From positions 1 to 64,000 of the forward strand of contig JAIOAX010000020.1 in the NCBI GenBank assembly GCA_019873645.1: a stretch of 64,000 nt of DNA. The letters run 5' to 3'. Shown here one piece after another: positions 1 to 8,923 of the stretch (position 1 is the stretch's first letter; every line of letters begins with the position of its first letter). Under the pieces are notes generated by a model that saw nothing but the letters and a program-made list of their open reading frames with translations, was not told where the DNA came from and searched no databases. Both the position numbers and the translations under genes were made by a program. The DNA comes from Chloroflexota bacterium (lineage in GTDB: Bacteria > Chloroflexota > Anaerolineae > B4-G1 > SLSP01).

Positions 1-46
1 GTGATCCTGTTTGTGTGTAAAGGCGACGCCACTCAGACTGTAACCG

Positions 47-816
47 CTTTCAGTATCCTCACACGGATCGAAGCGGGTGAACCTCGGTACTGGCGCGAGT
101 CAGTTCTTCACTCAAGATGTTGCTTTCAGTATCCTCACACGGATCGAAGCGGGTGAACCACCGGCAGGGCACAGTCGGAGAAGGGTACATCCATCTTTCA
201 GTATCCTCACACGGATCGAAGCGGGTGAACCAGGCGGAGAGCATGGCGCGGATTTCGTCCAGGGTGAACTTTCAGTATCCTCACACGGATCGAAGCGGGT
301 GAACCTAATGCCTTCTGGCGCAGCCCACTGACCCAGGTAACTTTCAGTATCCTCACACGGATCGAAGCGGGTGAACCATCGAGGATTGGATGGCACAGGG
401 GCGCGCGATGCCTTTCAGTATCCTCACACGGATCGAAGCGGGTGAACCTGGTAGGGATCGAATCCAGCGAAGATACGTCGGCCACTTTCAGTATCCTCAC
501 ACGGATCGAAGCGGGTGAACCCTCTCCGAATCTATGGATTTGTGAATCTAAATCTACTTTCAGTATCCTCACACGGATCGAAGCGGGTGAACCTGAAAAC
601 GGGCTGGAAGGTTGCGATCATCGCCACGGCATCTTTCAGTATCCTCACACGGATCGAAGCGGGTGAACCTGGGGGGACGTTGAGCGTGCAACATCGCTGG
701 CCTCATCTTTCAGTATCCTCACACGGATCGAAGCGGGTGAACCTCAATCTCCACGCCTTCAGGTTCTACCTCCTGCGTGCTTTCAGTATCCTCACACGGA
801 TCGAAGCGGGTGAACC
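47..816 (-). CRISPR. CRISPR array, 11 repeats and 10 spacers
   Basis: Eleven identical 37-bp repeats are visible; on the plus strand each begins CTTTCAGTATCC and ends GCGGGTGAACC. They are separated by ten unrelated spacers of 34-39 bp. Read on the minus strand the repeat ends in ATACTGAAAG, which resembles the 8-nt 5' handle of crRNAs from type I-B/III systems. Together with the promoter on the right side this indicates leftward transcription. The repeat farthest from the leader (leftmost) is not degenerate, and the 46 bp to its left contain no further repeat, so either the array ends there or a long spacer crosses the window edge. The single Cas6 of the neighbouring operon is the likely processing enzyme for both interference modules. 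Confidence 0.99.
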
Positions 817-988
817 CCCCCTCTTTCCCCCACTATACCGGATTTCAGAGCTTTGTCAAGCCCATTTTCCCCATAGCGAGGTTTTTTTTAAGGTACAAGG
901 CCGGATGGCGTCCCATCTGGCTGGAGATGGTTTCGCAACCCGGTTTTTGCGCCAAAACCGGCCTGGTTTGCGAAAACGCGCCGACAAC
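817..988 (-). promoter_or_regulatory. CRISPR leader with nested inverted repeat
   Basis: This non-coding stretch separates the array from the cas operon terminator and is the expected leader position. It contains a nested palindrome at 931-975: outer arms TTTCGCAA/TTTGCGAAA enclose inner arms CCGGTTTT/AAAACCGG around a 6-nt loop. It also has an A/T run near 887-894. The palindrome could be a binding site for the adaptation machinery or a second terminator hairpin; the sequence alone does not decide. Confidence 0.65.
832..859 (-). promoter_or_regulatory. CRISPR array promoter
   Basis: On the minus strand a perfect -35 TTGACA is followed after 16 bp by a -10 TATAGT. The -10 lies only about 16 bp before the first repeat, so transcription would start practically at the array. 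This is the best sigma-70-type promoter I found in the island and it fixes the array's direction. Confidence 0.8.
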
Positions 989-1012
989 AAAAAACTTGCC
1001 GCCACAGGCAAG
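989..1012 (-). terminator. Rho-independent terminator of the cas operon
   Basis: On the minus strand the hairpin CTTGCC-TGTGGC-GGCAAG is followed directly by a run of six T. It lies a few bases after the cas4 stop codon and before the array promoter, so it separates cas mRNA from pre-crRNA transcription. Confidence 0.8.
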
Positions 1013-1020
1013 CCCTATCG

Positions 1021-1590
1021 CTATATGACATCGTTACAGAAGCGACGGAATTCGCAAACCTCACATTTGGCTCGCTGATTCGGCGGTTCAGGCATCCGTT
1101 CACCGGTCACAATCTCCCGCATTGCAACCAGGGCCCCACGTACCTCGGCGCGCAATTCAGGAGTGATGGACACATCCCGCACCCGTCGCGTCGGAATGAA
1201 GTAGATAAATCCACGCCACGCCGGCACCCCCCAGTGTTCCTCCAGGAGCATCGCGTAGGCCGTCAGTTGCCGGAAGATATGCTGTCCCGCGCGCCCCGGC
1301 GAATCCTTGTACTCCACGACGATAGCTTCATCCCGACAGCGGATCGCCAGATCAATGCGCCCCCGTAAGTCCAGCGTTTCACTCGTCACATCCAGGTTGA
1401 AATAGCGTTCCCCTTCCGTCAACCCATAGGTGCGCAAACTGCGCCGCCGCTCACGGTCTTCCTCATCCTCCTGCGCCAATCGCCCCTGCTCCATTTTATA
1501 GGTGACCGGACGGATCGCCGGCAGGCAGTAACGGTAATAGACGATACGCGGACAGTAGCTGTATTGCTTGAGATCACTGACCAACAGCAT
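1021..1590 (-). CDS. cas4: Cas4 family exonuclease
   Basis: Cas4 trims and orients prespacers for the Cas1-Cas2 integrase. The 189-residue product has the RecB-like nuclease elements GRIDL and VVEYKD. Four cysteines would hold the Fe-S cluster: one near residue 13 (YCPR) and three in the C-terminal CEVCEFRRFC. The start overlaps the end of cas2 by 17 bp, so the two are probably co-translated. It is the last gene of the operon, an adaptation order (cas1-cas2-cas4) that differs from the common cas4-cas1-cas2. Domain content and length are typical of the family. Confidence 0.95.
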   Translation of the reverse strand: MLLVSDLKQYSYCPRIVYYRYCLPAIRPVTYKMEQGRLAQEDEEDRERRRSLRTYGLTEGERYFNLDVTSETLDLRGRIDLAIRCRDEAIVVEYKDSPGRAGQHIFRQLTAYAMLLEEHWGVPAWRGFIYFIPTRRVRDVSITPELRAEVRGALVAMREIVTGERMPEPPNQRAKCEVCEFRRFCNDVI

Positions 1591-1870
1591 CGGCGGCCTC
1601 CGCTTGTTGCGCCTCTCGATTTTTAGGCTGCTGAATCACTTCCAGGCGCGCCTGCCAATCCTTCTCGCAACACGGGAACAACTGGATTTTGCCCTCGCGT
1701 TTGCCCAAACGCTTGCGCATCTTGATCATCATCTCTTCTTGATGAACACGCCGCAGGTCCCCGCTGAACGCGCTGTATTGGATGCGCTCCAGCCCATAAT
1801 CGGCGCAGATGTCGGCGATCTTGGTGCGGATGCGATTGTCGGAGATATCGTACACCAGCACAACCTGCAT
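1574..1870 (-). CDS. cas2: Cas2, spacer integration complex subunit
   Basis: Cas2 is the central dimer of the Cas1-Cas2 integrase. The start chosen gives 98 residues beginning MQVVLVYDISDNR, the canonical first beta strand with the family Asp. A longer upstream reading frame would only extend into cas1. The middle part (IQYSAFSGDL) matches the usual Cas2 'Q-S-V-F' segment. The tail is rich in Glu, Ala and Gln. The gene starts 4 bp after the cas1 stop and overlaps cas4. Confidence 0.95.
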   Translation of the reverse strand: MQVVLVYDISDNRIRTKIADICADYGLERIQYSAFSGDLRRVHQEEMMIKMRKRLGKREGKIQLFPCCEKDWQARLEVIQQPKNREAQQAEAADAVGQ

Positions 1871-1874
1871 AGTT

Positions 1875-2912
1875 TCACCATCCGGCCTTGAAAGGTTGAT
1901 AGGTCGCACGTTCGCCACGCAGAAAGCTGGCGACATGGCGCGCCTGCGATTGCAGAATCCAACGCAGCTTTTGACGTTTCCCCTCATAGCGCTCACTGCT
2001 CTCCTCGATCCGCTCCAGCACCCGCTCGGCGAGTAAGCGGCGCGTCTCCATCTCCAGCCGCCCTTCCGCGTCCTGCTTCAGCGCCACGCCCTGCCCCAAC
2101 AGCCCCAACAACGCCCGGTCCACCACCGGCGCGCGGAATTCCTCGATCAGATCCAACACCAGACTGGGTTTGCCGGGCCGGTCCACATGGATGAACCCGG
2201 CATAAGGATCCAGTCCGGCCAGAATGATGGCGCGTTCGACCTGCCCGTAAAGGACACCGTAGCCATAATTGAGCGCTGCATTGAACGGATCGGTGGCCCC
2301 GCGCCCCTCACGTCCCGGCCAGTTGAGCGCAGGAGGGACCACCTGCCGGATTCCCTCCCAATACGCTTGCGCCGCGCGCCCTTCAACGGAAAGCAACTCC
2401 GCGCGGCGCGTCTCGCTGTTCAAGTCCTGATTCGCGCTGCTCCAGGTCTGGACCTCTTTGATGTGCGCTTCTACCTTCGTAGCCGCCGCCCGTAAAGCAG
2501 CATAACAGTCGTCATCCTTCGCCTTGCGATTCTTGGCGATGTATTTGAGCAACTGCGCCTGATTCTGGATTTTTCCGACGGCAAAACCGGCGGCCAGCAT
2601 CGCCCCACGCGCATCGGTATAGGCCGCGTACTGCGCCCGGCGCGTCTGCACCGTGCCGCTCAGTCCCGCCGCATACAAAGCCGCATAAGGCTCGCCGCGC
2701 GAGGAGAGGCAGTGGACGGGGATGCCGTTCTCGGCACACAGCCGCAGCGCGTCGGTCGAGAGCGAGACGCCGTTGCTCAAGATGAGCACGTTTTCCAGCG
2801 TGAGGAGCGGCGCTTCGGCCACCAGCTCGTTTTTCACCTTGACTTGCAGGCGCTCGCTGTGCTTGCCCAGAAAAGAACCAAACTGATCTATCAAGAGAGT
2901 TGTCGTCTGCAT
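1875..2912 (-). CDS. cas1: Cas1, CRISPR integrase
   Basis: Cas1 is the metal-dependent integrase that inserts spacers at the leader end. The 345-residue product is of normal length. The catalytic acidic residue sits in VEGRAAQAYW, and the second metal-binding block follows as GFIHVDRPGKPSLVLDLIEEF (His, and Asp/Glu). A good ribosome binding site (GGAGGAAAATCCC) precedes ATG. It lies 18 bp after csx15 and directly before cas2. A single cas1 serves both interference modules. No reverse transcriptase domain is fused, which is worth noting because type III-linked Cas1 sometimes carries one. Confidence 0.97.
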   Translation of the reverse strand: MQTTTLLIDQFGSFLGKHSERLQVKVKNELVAEAPLLTLENVLILSNGVSLSTDALRLCAENGIPVHCLSSRGEPYAALYAAGLSGTVQTRRAQYAAYTDARGAMLAAGFAVGKIQNQAQLLKYIAKNRKAKDDDCYAALRAAATKVEAHIKEVQTWSSANQDLNSETRRAELLSVEGRAAQAYWEGIRQVVPPALNWPGREGRGATDPFNAALNYGYGVLYGQVERAIILAGLDPYAGFIHVDRPGKPSLVLDLIEEFRAPVVDRALLGLLGQGVALKQDAEGRLEMETRRLLAERVLERIEESSERYEGKRQKLRWILQSQARHVASFLRGERATYQPFKAGW

Positions 2913-2930
2913 AGGGATTTTCCTCCGCCT

Positions 2931-3311
2931 TCAACGCCTGCGGCGCGCCTCCTCGCGCACGGCCTGCAAATTCAACACTTCGGCGACCTCGTATTGCGGC
3001 GGCAGGCTTCCTGGGATGAGACGTATGCGCAGATGAGCGGGGAAGTAGCCACAGCGGCCGTGCAGCTCGGCCAGCAACACAACGGCGATGAAATTGAGCG
3101 ACGGTGGGACGACCAGCAGCGGCGCGGATTGCCACTCGGCGGGCGTAAGGCCGGCTGCGTCGGCCAGGGCCACAACCTGTGGCGCGAGCGGCTGTTGCGG
3201 GTCAATCTGGCTGTGTACCTCGATCACCCGCTCCATTTTGTGGCCGGCCAGGGACTCGACCTGGGCGATGTGTTCCTGGGTGAAAGGGTGGGAGAAGTTG
3301 AGCAGGATCAT
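2931..3311 (-). CDS. csx15: Csx15-like CRISPR accessory protein (putative ring nuclease family)
   Basis: The 126-residue protein begins [14 protein letters not shown], which I recognise as the N-terminus typical of Csx15. It continues with [20 protein letters not shown], also family-like. Csx15 has been grouped by comparative genomics with ring-nuclease-like proteins that would remove cyclic oligoadenylate made by Cas10; this is family knowledge, and I see no catalytic residue that proves it. Its ATG overlaps the stop of the upstream transposase gene (ATGA), so translation is probably coupled. It links the type III module to cas1. The neighbouring Cas10 has a degenerate cyclase motif, which makes its presence here puzzling. 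Confidence 0.7.
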   Translation of the reverse strand: MILLNFSHPFTQEHIAQVESLAGHKMERVIEVHSQIDPQQPLAPQVVALADAAGLTPAEWQSAPLLVVPPSLNFIAVVLLAELHGRCGYFPAHLRIRLIPGSLPPQYEVAEVLNLQAVREEARRRR

Positions 3312-3910
3312 TGCAATACCTCCGTGTAAGGTGTGATTTGCACCGGGTGGGTGATGGGGTGAGTGATGGGGTAGCCGAAGACAAGGCCTTCGGCTACCCG
3401 GTAATTGATCGCACTGGACCAGGCATACTCCTCTGGCTGAGAGGCCAGCCCCGCCCGGACAGGATTGGCATGGATATAGGCCACTTTTTCCATCAACTTA
3501 TGACGGGTGTGGACATTGAAATCATATCCGGCTCCCTGCTGCCAGATTTTGTAGCGCCAATTGCGATAGTGGGGCTGGTCCCTGGGCTCACGGACCGGCT
3601 GCAACAGAACACTGCCTTCAAGGTACTGCACCATCCGGCGCGCCGCAAGCCCCTTCACCGCCCAGGCCACTTTGGAGATGGTCAAGTCAGGCAAGGCATC
3701 GGTATCCCACCACAGGAGCAAGTGGATATGGTCCGGCATGACCACAAAGGCCAGGACATGGAAGCCATAGCGCGCATGGGCGGCCTCCAATTCCTCGCAG
3801 AAGATAAGCGCGCACCTGGAATCCCGGAAGAAAGGAATGCGTTGGAATGTACTGGCGGTCAGAAAATGGACCCCGACATTGTACTTGGGCAGATGCGTTC
3901 TATCCTGCAT
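3308..3910 (-). CDS. REP-associated tyrosine transposase (RAYT, Y1/HUH family)
   Basis: RAYTs are single-copy Y1 transposases that cut REP hairpins with an HUH site and one tyrosine. The HUH motif is clear in [11 protein letters not shown], and the family signature [11 protein letters not shown] with EYAWSSA follows. The start chosen is the ATG of [11 protein letters not shown], after AGAGGAAAGCGACT; a TTG start would add 13 residues. The product is about 200 residues, full family length. The C-terminus ends in a short Ile-Thr-His-Pro repeat from a small DNA repeat. It lies in the cas operon in the same direction, 39 bp after the preceding RAMP gene, and its stop overlaps the csx15 start. It appears intact and co-expressed. 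Confidence 0.9.
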   Translation of the reverse strand: MQDRTHLPKYNVGVHFLTASTFQRIPFFRDSRCALIFCEELEAAHARYGFHVLAFVVMPDHIHLLLWWDTDALPDLTISKVAWAVKGLAARRMVQYLEGSVLLQPVREPRDQPHYRNWRYKIWQQGAGYDFNVHTRHKLMEKVAYIHANPVRAGLASQPEEYAWSSAINYRVAEGLVFGYPITHPITHPVQITPYTEVLQ

Positions 3911-3949
3911 AGTCGCTTTCCTCTGGGTGAAGGCAGTGCCTTTGACCAA

Positions 3950-4831
<882 letters not shown>

Positions 4832-5209
4832 CTATCCCAGCGCCTTGGCGTGGTAGCGCGCATAGATGAGGGCCTGTTCCAGCAAACGTTTGGCGAGGAG
4901 AAGTTGATCCAGGTCATTTGCCAACTGGTCACGCACGGCTTGCAGTGGGTCGCCGGCGTTCCGAAAGGCCTGGATGTCAGCCTTTTTGAGGAATTCCGCA
5001 GCCTGTTCTTTGAGTTTGTCTGCGCCCGGCTTTTCCCGCGAACCCCGTGAGACCTGATACAGAAAGAAGGCGTACACACCATCTTCTTGCAATACACCCA
5101 GGGACTTGGTGATGTGGGTTTCGGCCTGCTTTTTGATGGCATCGTAGACTTCCTTAGCCATCTGCCAGCCGTACTGGGCACACAGTTGATCCAGGTTGAC
5201 CGTACTCAT
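4832..5209 (-). CDS. cmr5: Cmr5-like small subunit of the type III-B complex
   Basis: Cmr5 is the small alpha-helical subunit that lines the target strand in the Cmr complex. The 125-residue product is predicted all-helical and ends with LLLAKRLLEQALIYARYHAKAL, the best conserved part of Cmr5. Its ATG overlaps the cmr4 stop (ATGA), and GGAGG lies within the cmr4 end, so synthesis is coupled to the backbone subunit. Size and position after cmr4 support the call. Confidence 0.8.
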   Translation of the reverse strand: MSTVNLDQLCAQYGWQMAKEVYDAIKKQAETHITKSLGVLQEDGVYAFFLYQVSRGSREKPGADKLKEQAAEFLKKADIQAFRNAGDPLQAVRDQLANDLDQLLLAKRLLEQALIYARYHAKALG

Positions 5210-6180
5210 TGTTCGCCTCCTTGCAAAGTTGCCGCGCCCGTAGACGTACTCTTCAAATTGAGCACCCGCAGGCGTCCCATGCCGCGTGTGTTCATCCCGC
5301 CGATGCCGAGATATTCAAACAGTCGCAGGCCATTTGCTACTGTGGTTTTGACCTTCTCTCGATCGCCGTTGGGATGTTGCTTATCACTTAGCGGGATAAC
5401 GTGCCTGGTTTCTTTCTCTCCGTCTTTTTCCTCTGTCACTGCAATCCGATAAAATTTAGGATCGCTCACCACCACCTCAAAGTAGAGTACGCCGGCACGG
5501 GGGATGGCCTCGTAGGTGTACAGCGCGCCTTCGGCGGCAGCGCCCGTTTGCGGATCAATGCTCACCGAGGTGCGCACTTCCAGGTTGTCGTTGACAATGT
5601 GGCCGAACAGCTTGTTGGAAACCAGCACGGCGCGGTTGAGAATCTCTTGCGGTACATTGGAAAGTTGGGGAGCAAAACCGTTGCTTGCCACCTTCAGCAT
5701 CAGCCAGCCCAGGTTAAGGCGGCCACTGACCTTGACGCCGCCGGTCACGCGCACCTCGTCATCCGACGGCTCTGTCTCCGTGATGTTCACATCGCTCAAC
5801 ACCGCCGGACAGGTCACCCACACGGGACCTGCCAGGGAGTGGACGGGGAAAAAGAGCAGGCGCGCGTCGGAGAATTGCGCCAGGCCCTGGAAACCGCCAC
5901 CGGTGCCGCTGGCAAAGCCAAAGGTGACGCAGATGGGACAATTGGGCTGGCCGCAGTGGCCCCCCTGCCCGGCACACTGGGGGAACTTGCCGTCTTCTTG
6001 CGTCGCCGCATAAGTGCGACAGGCGCCAGCGAGGCTGGTGCCGGGGATTTTGGGCAGATTTGTGCCCGGCTCGCGCACAATGGTCATGTCCACACGGCCT
6101 AAGCGCATCCCGCCCGTGCCCACGTGGATGGGATCAAGGGCAAGCGCAAAATACTTGAGTACATCAGGTTGATAAGCCAT
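5206..6180 (-). CDS. cmr4: Cmr4-like Cas7 backbone subunit of type III-B
   Basis: This is the Cas7-group backbone subunit, which cleaves target RNA at 6-nt intervals. The N-terminal RAMP block reads DPIHVGTGG followed by GRVDMTIVREPGTNLPKIPG. The Asp at residue 31 sits where the catalytic Asp of Cmr4/Csm3 is found, so RNA cleavage should be intact. A Cys-rich segment near residues 70-85 (HCGQPNCPIC) may bind zinc. The C-terminal glycine loop is GIGGMNTRGMGRL. The 324 residues are within the family range. It begins just after the cas10 stop with a strong AAGGAGG site. Confidence 0.88.
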   Translation of the reverse strand: MAYQPDVLKYFALALDPIHVGTGGMRLGRVDMTIVREPGTNLPKIPGTSLAGACRTYAATQEDGKFPQCAGQGGHCGQPNCPICVTFGFASGTGGGFQGLAQFSDARLLFFPVHSLAGPVWVTCPAVLSDVNITETEPSDDEVRVTGGVKVSGRLNLGWLMLKVASNGFAPQLSNVPQEILNRAVLVSNKLFGHIVNDNLEVRTSVSIDPQTGAAAEGALYTYEAIPRAGVLYFEVVVSDPKFYRIAVTEEKDGEKETRHVIPLSDKQHPNGDREKVKTTVANGLRLFEYLGIGGMNTRGMGRLRVLNLKSTSTGAATLQGGEQ

Positions 6181-6181
6181 T

Positions 6182-8923
6182 TCAATCCTCCTTCACTTTT
6201 TGTTTAAGAATTTGCGTGTACAATTCCAGACAGCGGGTAAAACGTCCGCCGATTACATCATCAGGCGCGATAGCAGTGAGCATCCCTGCACGTTTGAGCG
6301 TTGTTTGCACAAGGTTTTGGAATTCGTCACTTGTTTTGCCCCACGCCTTTCCTTTGGCTTCGAGCAGGGCCTGGACGCCGCGCAGTTTCGTATCGGTCAT
6401 CTCTGGAGTCTCACCAATCTTTTTCCACATCTTTATCAGGCGCTGCAGTTCGTCCAGCAGCAAAAGATCACGCTGCGGGTCGAAGGCAAAGCGTTGGGCG
6501 GTATGCTCCAGCCAAATGTAGGCGAAGCGAGAGGGGGTAACGAAAACCTTATCGCCCTCTTTCAGATCGTTCACGTGAACAAGCCACCGGTTGGCATAGG
6601 CGTCGCTCACGGCGCCGACTTTTTGCGGGTCGTTATCGCCCTGTTTGCGCAGTTGGAAACGACGCTGATGTTTACCAGTATCTACCTGGTCTATAAACCA
6701 GTAAGGATACCATTCATCCGACGTGCGGTCATCGCCCATCACTACGGGCACGGTCCATTGCTCACCGTTGGTGAAAGTAACCTGCCCGTTAACCACACCT
6801 TGTGCAAGGGTCCACGTCTCCTCCCCGAGCGGCGACTCCAACATCCGCCGCGCAGTATCCATCACCGCCAGGAGCGGCATCTTGCGCGGGAAGAAGACAA
6901 GGCCCAGGAAGAGCGGCAGGCGATTGCGCACTTTGCCGAACTGCTTCTCGTATTCGTCGCGAATCTTATCCGCAATCGCCAATGCGTCGGCGGCCGGGAG
7001 AAGGGTCAGGAATTGGTCGGGCGAAGCCAGCAGGGTGAGGGTGGGATGGTAACGCCGATAGTCGGCAGAAGGTATGCTTACCTCCTGCACCTGATACGTG
7101 GCTTGCTTTTTGCGGTCGTCCTCTGCCCAGGAGAGACTCAAAGTGCCGGGCTTGGGCTTTTCCGGCATAAACGAAACGGTGAGCAACGCATCCTGCACGC
7201 GCCAGACGCTGATAGGGCTGCCGTTAAGCGTGCCGTCGCACACCACACCCTCAGGGGGTAATGAACTTTTCGAATCCACTTCCAGCAGCCACCGCTGCCG
7301 CTCCTGGAGAGAATCCAAGATGCCCTGCGCCGTCTCGGCCCAGAAGCGCTGACAGGTTTCCCAGACGCGGCGCAGACGGGCCGAGGAGGGATTTTTAGGC
7401 GTAAAGGTGTTGGTTGCCGGCTCGGCCTTAACCAGCATCGTCTGCACCAGGTCGCCGGAGAGCCAATCGTCCAGCCCAAACTTGCCCACCAGGAGCGCCA
7501 CGCGGCCGTTGGCGTCGGCGAGTTCGTCCATCCAGATGGTGCGGCGGGGGGTAGCCTGCCACTCGGCAATGCGCGAGCCACGGCGACCTTCACAGTGCGC
7601 GCAGGCCTCGCGACCCTCGCGCATCGGGCGCAGGCGGCAGACGGGGCAGACTTCCCATTTGCCCTCCCCTACCGTTTCCCATTGCTGCTGCCAGCAGGTG
7701 CTCAGGTTCTGGTGATCAAAGGGCTGCGCCAGGGCCTGCTGTGCTTCGCGACGTGCTTTGGTCAGAATGCCTTTGAGTTGTTCGGTAGCCGTTGCACCAT
7801 CGCCCAATGTTACCGCAATGCGGGGGGCAAGCGCCGGCTCCACTTCCTCCAGGCGGCGGCGAATTTTCTGCGCCAGCTCGGCGGGCAGATCGAGGTCGGG
7901 GAAGGTGAAGTAGATGCCGGTGGTATCGCGGTAGACTTCGTTGCCGAGGGGGTATTCTTCTTCCACCAGTTGCTTGACCCGCTCGCAGGCTTTCTCCACG
8001 GCGCGCTGATAGCCGAGCAGGTCAGCGATTTTGACCGCTTTGGCGTAGAGGCCGAGGACGTCAAAGTTGACGCGCAGGAGACGCCAGTGAAAATCGTGGT
8101 CTATGAGCTTATCTCTCCAACTCGCCCATTGCCGAATCTTCGGTTGAGTATTAGTGAGAATTGCTCCACTTAAGGCTGTCTTGAATAACGCCGCTACCAT
8201 TGCCGACCAATCGGCAAGAGTTACTTCGTTAGTAGGACGGCGTGTATCTCCTAAACCAGAGCGTAATGTTGCCAAAATTTTCTTTCGCGTGTCGGCTAGA
8301 TTAGCCACATCAATTACCAGTCGTTGTAGCTGCGCAGTAAGACCTGCCTGCGGGTCGCCGACGACAAATGTCTTTTGCTCATATCCGAAGGCACTGCTTG
8401 TCAAGACATCTGGTAAAGATTGCAGGCCGCCAATAGGGTCTTCCTTGTCCACATGAGCAATGTTGTGACAAAGTCCTAATACAGCGGGCAACCACCCGTC
8501 TTTGCCAGTCAGCAATTGCTCTCGCTGTTGATGGGTGGCAAAACCTGGCATACCCAGCATAATGAGTTCGGCCAATGAATAGTCCTGACCGAACAAATTG
8601 ATGTGCAAAGTCTGAAGAGAATTCTTCAAGGCGTCAGGCAAATAGTCAGCCGCCTTAGGAGATTGCGCATTGAGCACGTTGTTGAGAATATCCGGCTTTC
8701 GTATGTTACTCGCAGTCGGGCTCAAACGGATTACCGATGCTGGATTATCAACCACTGCTTTGTAAGCATCATCATTCGACCACGTGATAGGGGGAGAAGC
8801 AGAGTGATGCTCTACATGAATATCGGTGAGCTTGCTCATATCATGCAGCAGCGCCGCCACCTCTGCCAGGAGCAGGGCGTCGCGGTGTTGTTTTAGTTTT
8901 TCCAGGTCAACCAGTTGGCTCAT
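6182..8923 (-). CDS. cas10: Cas10 (Cmr2-like) with HD domain and degenerate GGDD motif
   Basis: Cas10 is the large subunit of type III complexes; its HD domain cuts single-stranded DNA and its second palm domain makes cyclic oligoadenylate. The 913-residue protein has an N-terminal HD motif (LLHDMSK, H27-D28). A zinc-ribbon pattern CPVCRLRP/CAHC lies near residues 425-445, then a first palm (VALLVGKFGLDDWLSG, about 470). A second palm follows near residue 632, where the expected AGGDD reads ASPDQ followed by FLTLLPA. Only the first Asp is kept, so canonical cyclase activity is probably weak or lost. The start overlaps the preceding RAMP gene by ATGA. Assignment rests on domain order and operon position. 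Confidence 0.9.
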   Translation of the reverse strand: MSQLVDLEKLKQHRDALLLAEVAALLHDMSKLTDIHVEHHSASPPITWSNDDAYKAVVDNPASVIRLSPTASNIRKPDILNNVLNAQSPKAADYLPDALKNSLQTLHINLFGQDYSLAELIMLGMPGFATHQQREQLLTGKDGWLPAVLGLCHNIAHVDKEDPIGGLQSLPDVLTSSAFGYEQKTFVVGDPQAGLTAQLQRLVIDVANLADTRKKILATLRSGLGDTRRPTNEVTLADWSAMVAALFKTALSGAILTNTQPKIRQWASWRDKLIDHDFHWRLLRVNFDVLGLYAKAVKIADLLGYQRAVEKACERVKQLVEEEYPLGNEVYRDTTGIYFTFPDLDLPAELAQKIRRRLEEVEPALAPRIAVTLGDGATATEQLKGILTKARREAQQALAQPFDHQNLSTCWQQQWETVGEGKWEVCPVCRLRPMREGREACAHCEGRRGSRIAEWQATPRRTIWMDELADANGRVALLVGKFGLDDWLSGDLVQTMLVKAEPATNTFTPKNPSSARLRRVWETCQRFWAETAQGILDSLQERQRWLLEVDSKSSLPPEGVVCDGTLNGSPISVWRVQDALLTVSFMPEKPKPGTLSLSWAEDDRKKQATYQVQEVSIPSADYRRYHPTLTLLASPDQFLTLLPAADALAIADKIRDEYEKQFGKVRNRLPLFLGLVFFPRKMPLLAVMDTARRMLESPLGEETWTLAQGVVNGQVTFTNGEQWTVPVVMGDDRTSDEWYPYWFIDQVDTGKHQRRFQLRKQGDNDPQKVGAVSDAYANRWLVHVNDLKEGDKVFVTPSRFAYIWLEHTAQRFAFDPQRDLLLLDELQRLIKMWKKIGETPEMTDTKLRGVQALLEAKGKAWGKTSDEFQNLVQTTLKRAGMLTAIAPDDVIGGRFTRCLELYTQILKQKVKED

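Noticed and set aside
1..46. Possible further spacer and repeat at the left window edge
   Set aside because: No repeat is seen in the first bases; a longer spacer or an end of the array cannot be told apart.
77..1078. Several open frames inside the CRISPR array
   Set aside because: They translate the repeat over and over (e.g. FSILTRIEAGEP) and are a result of the repeat, not genes.
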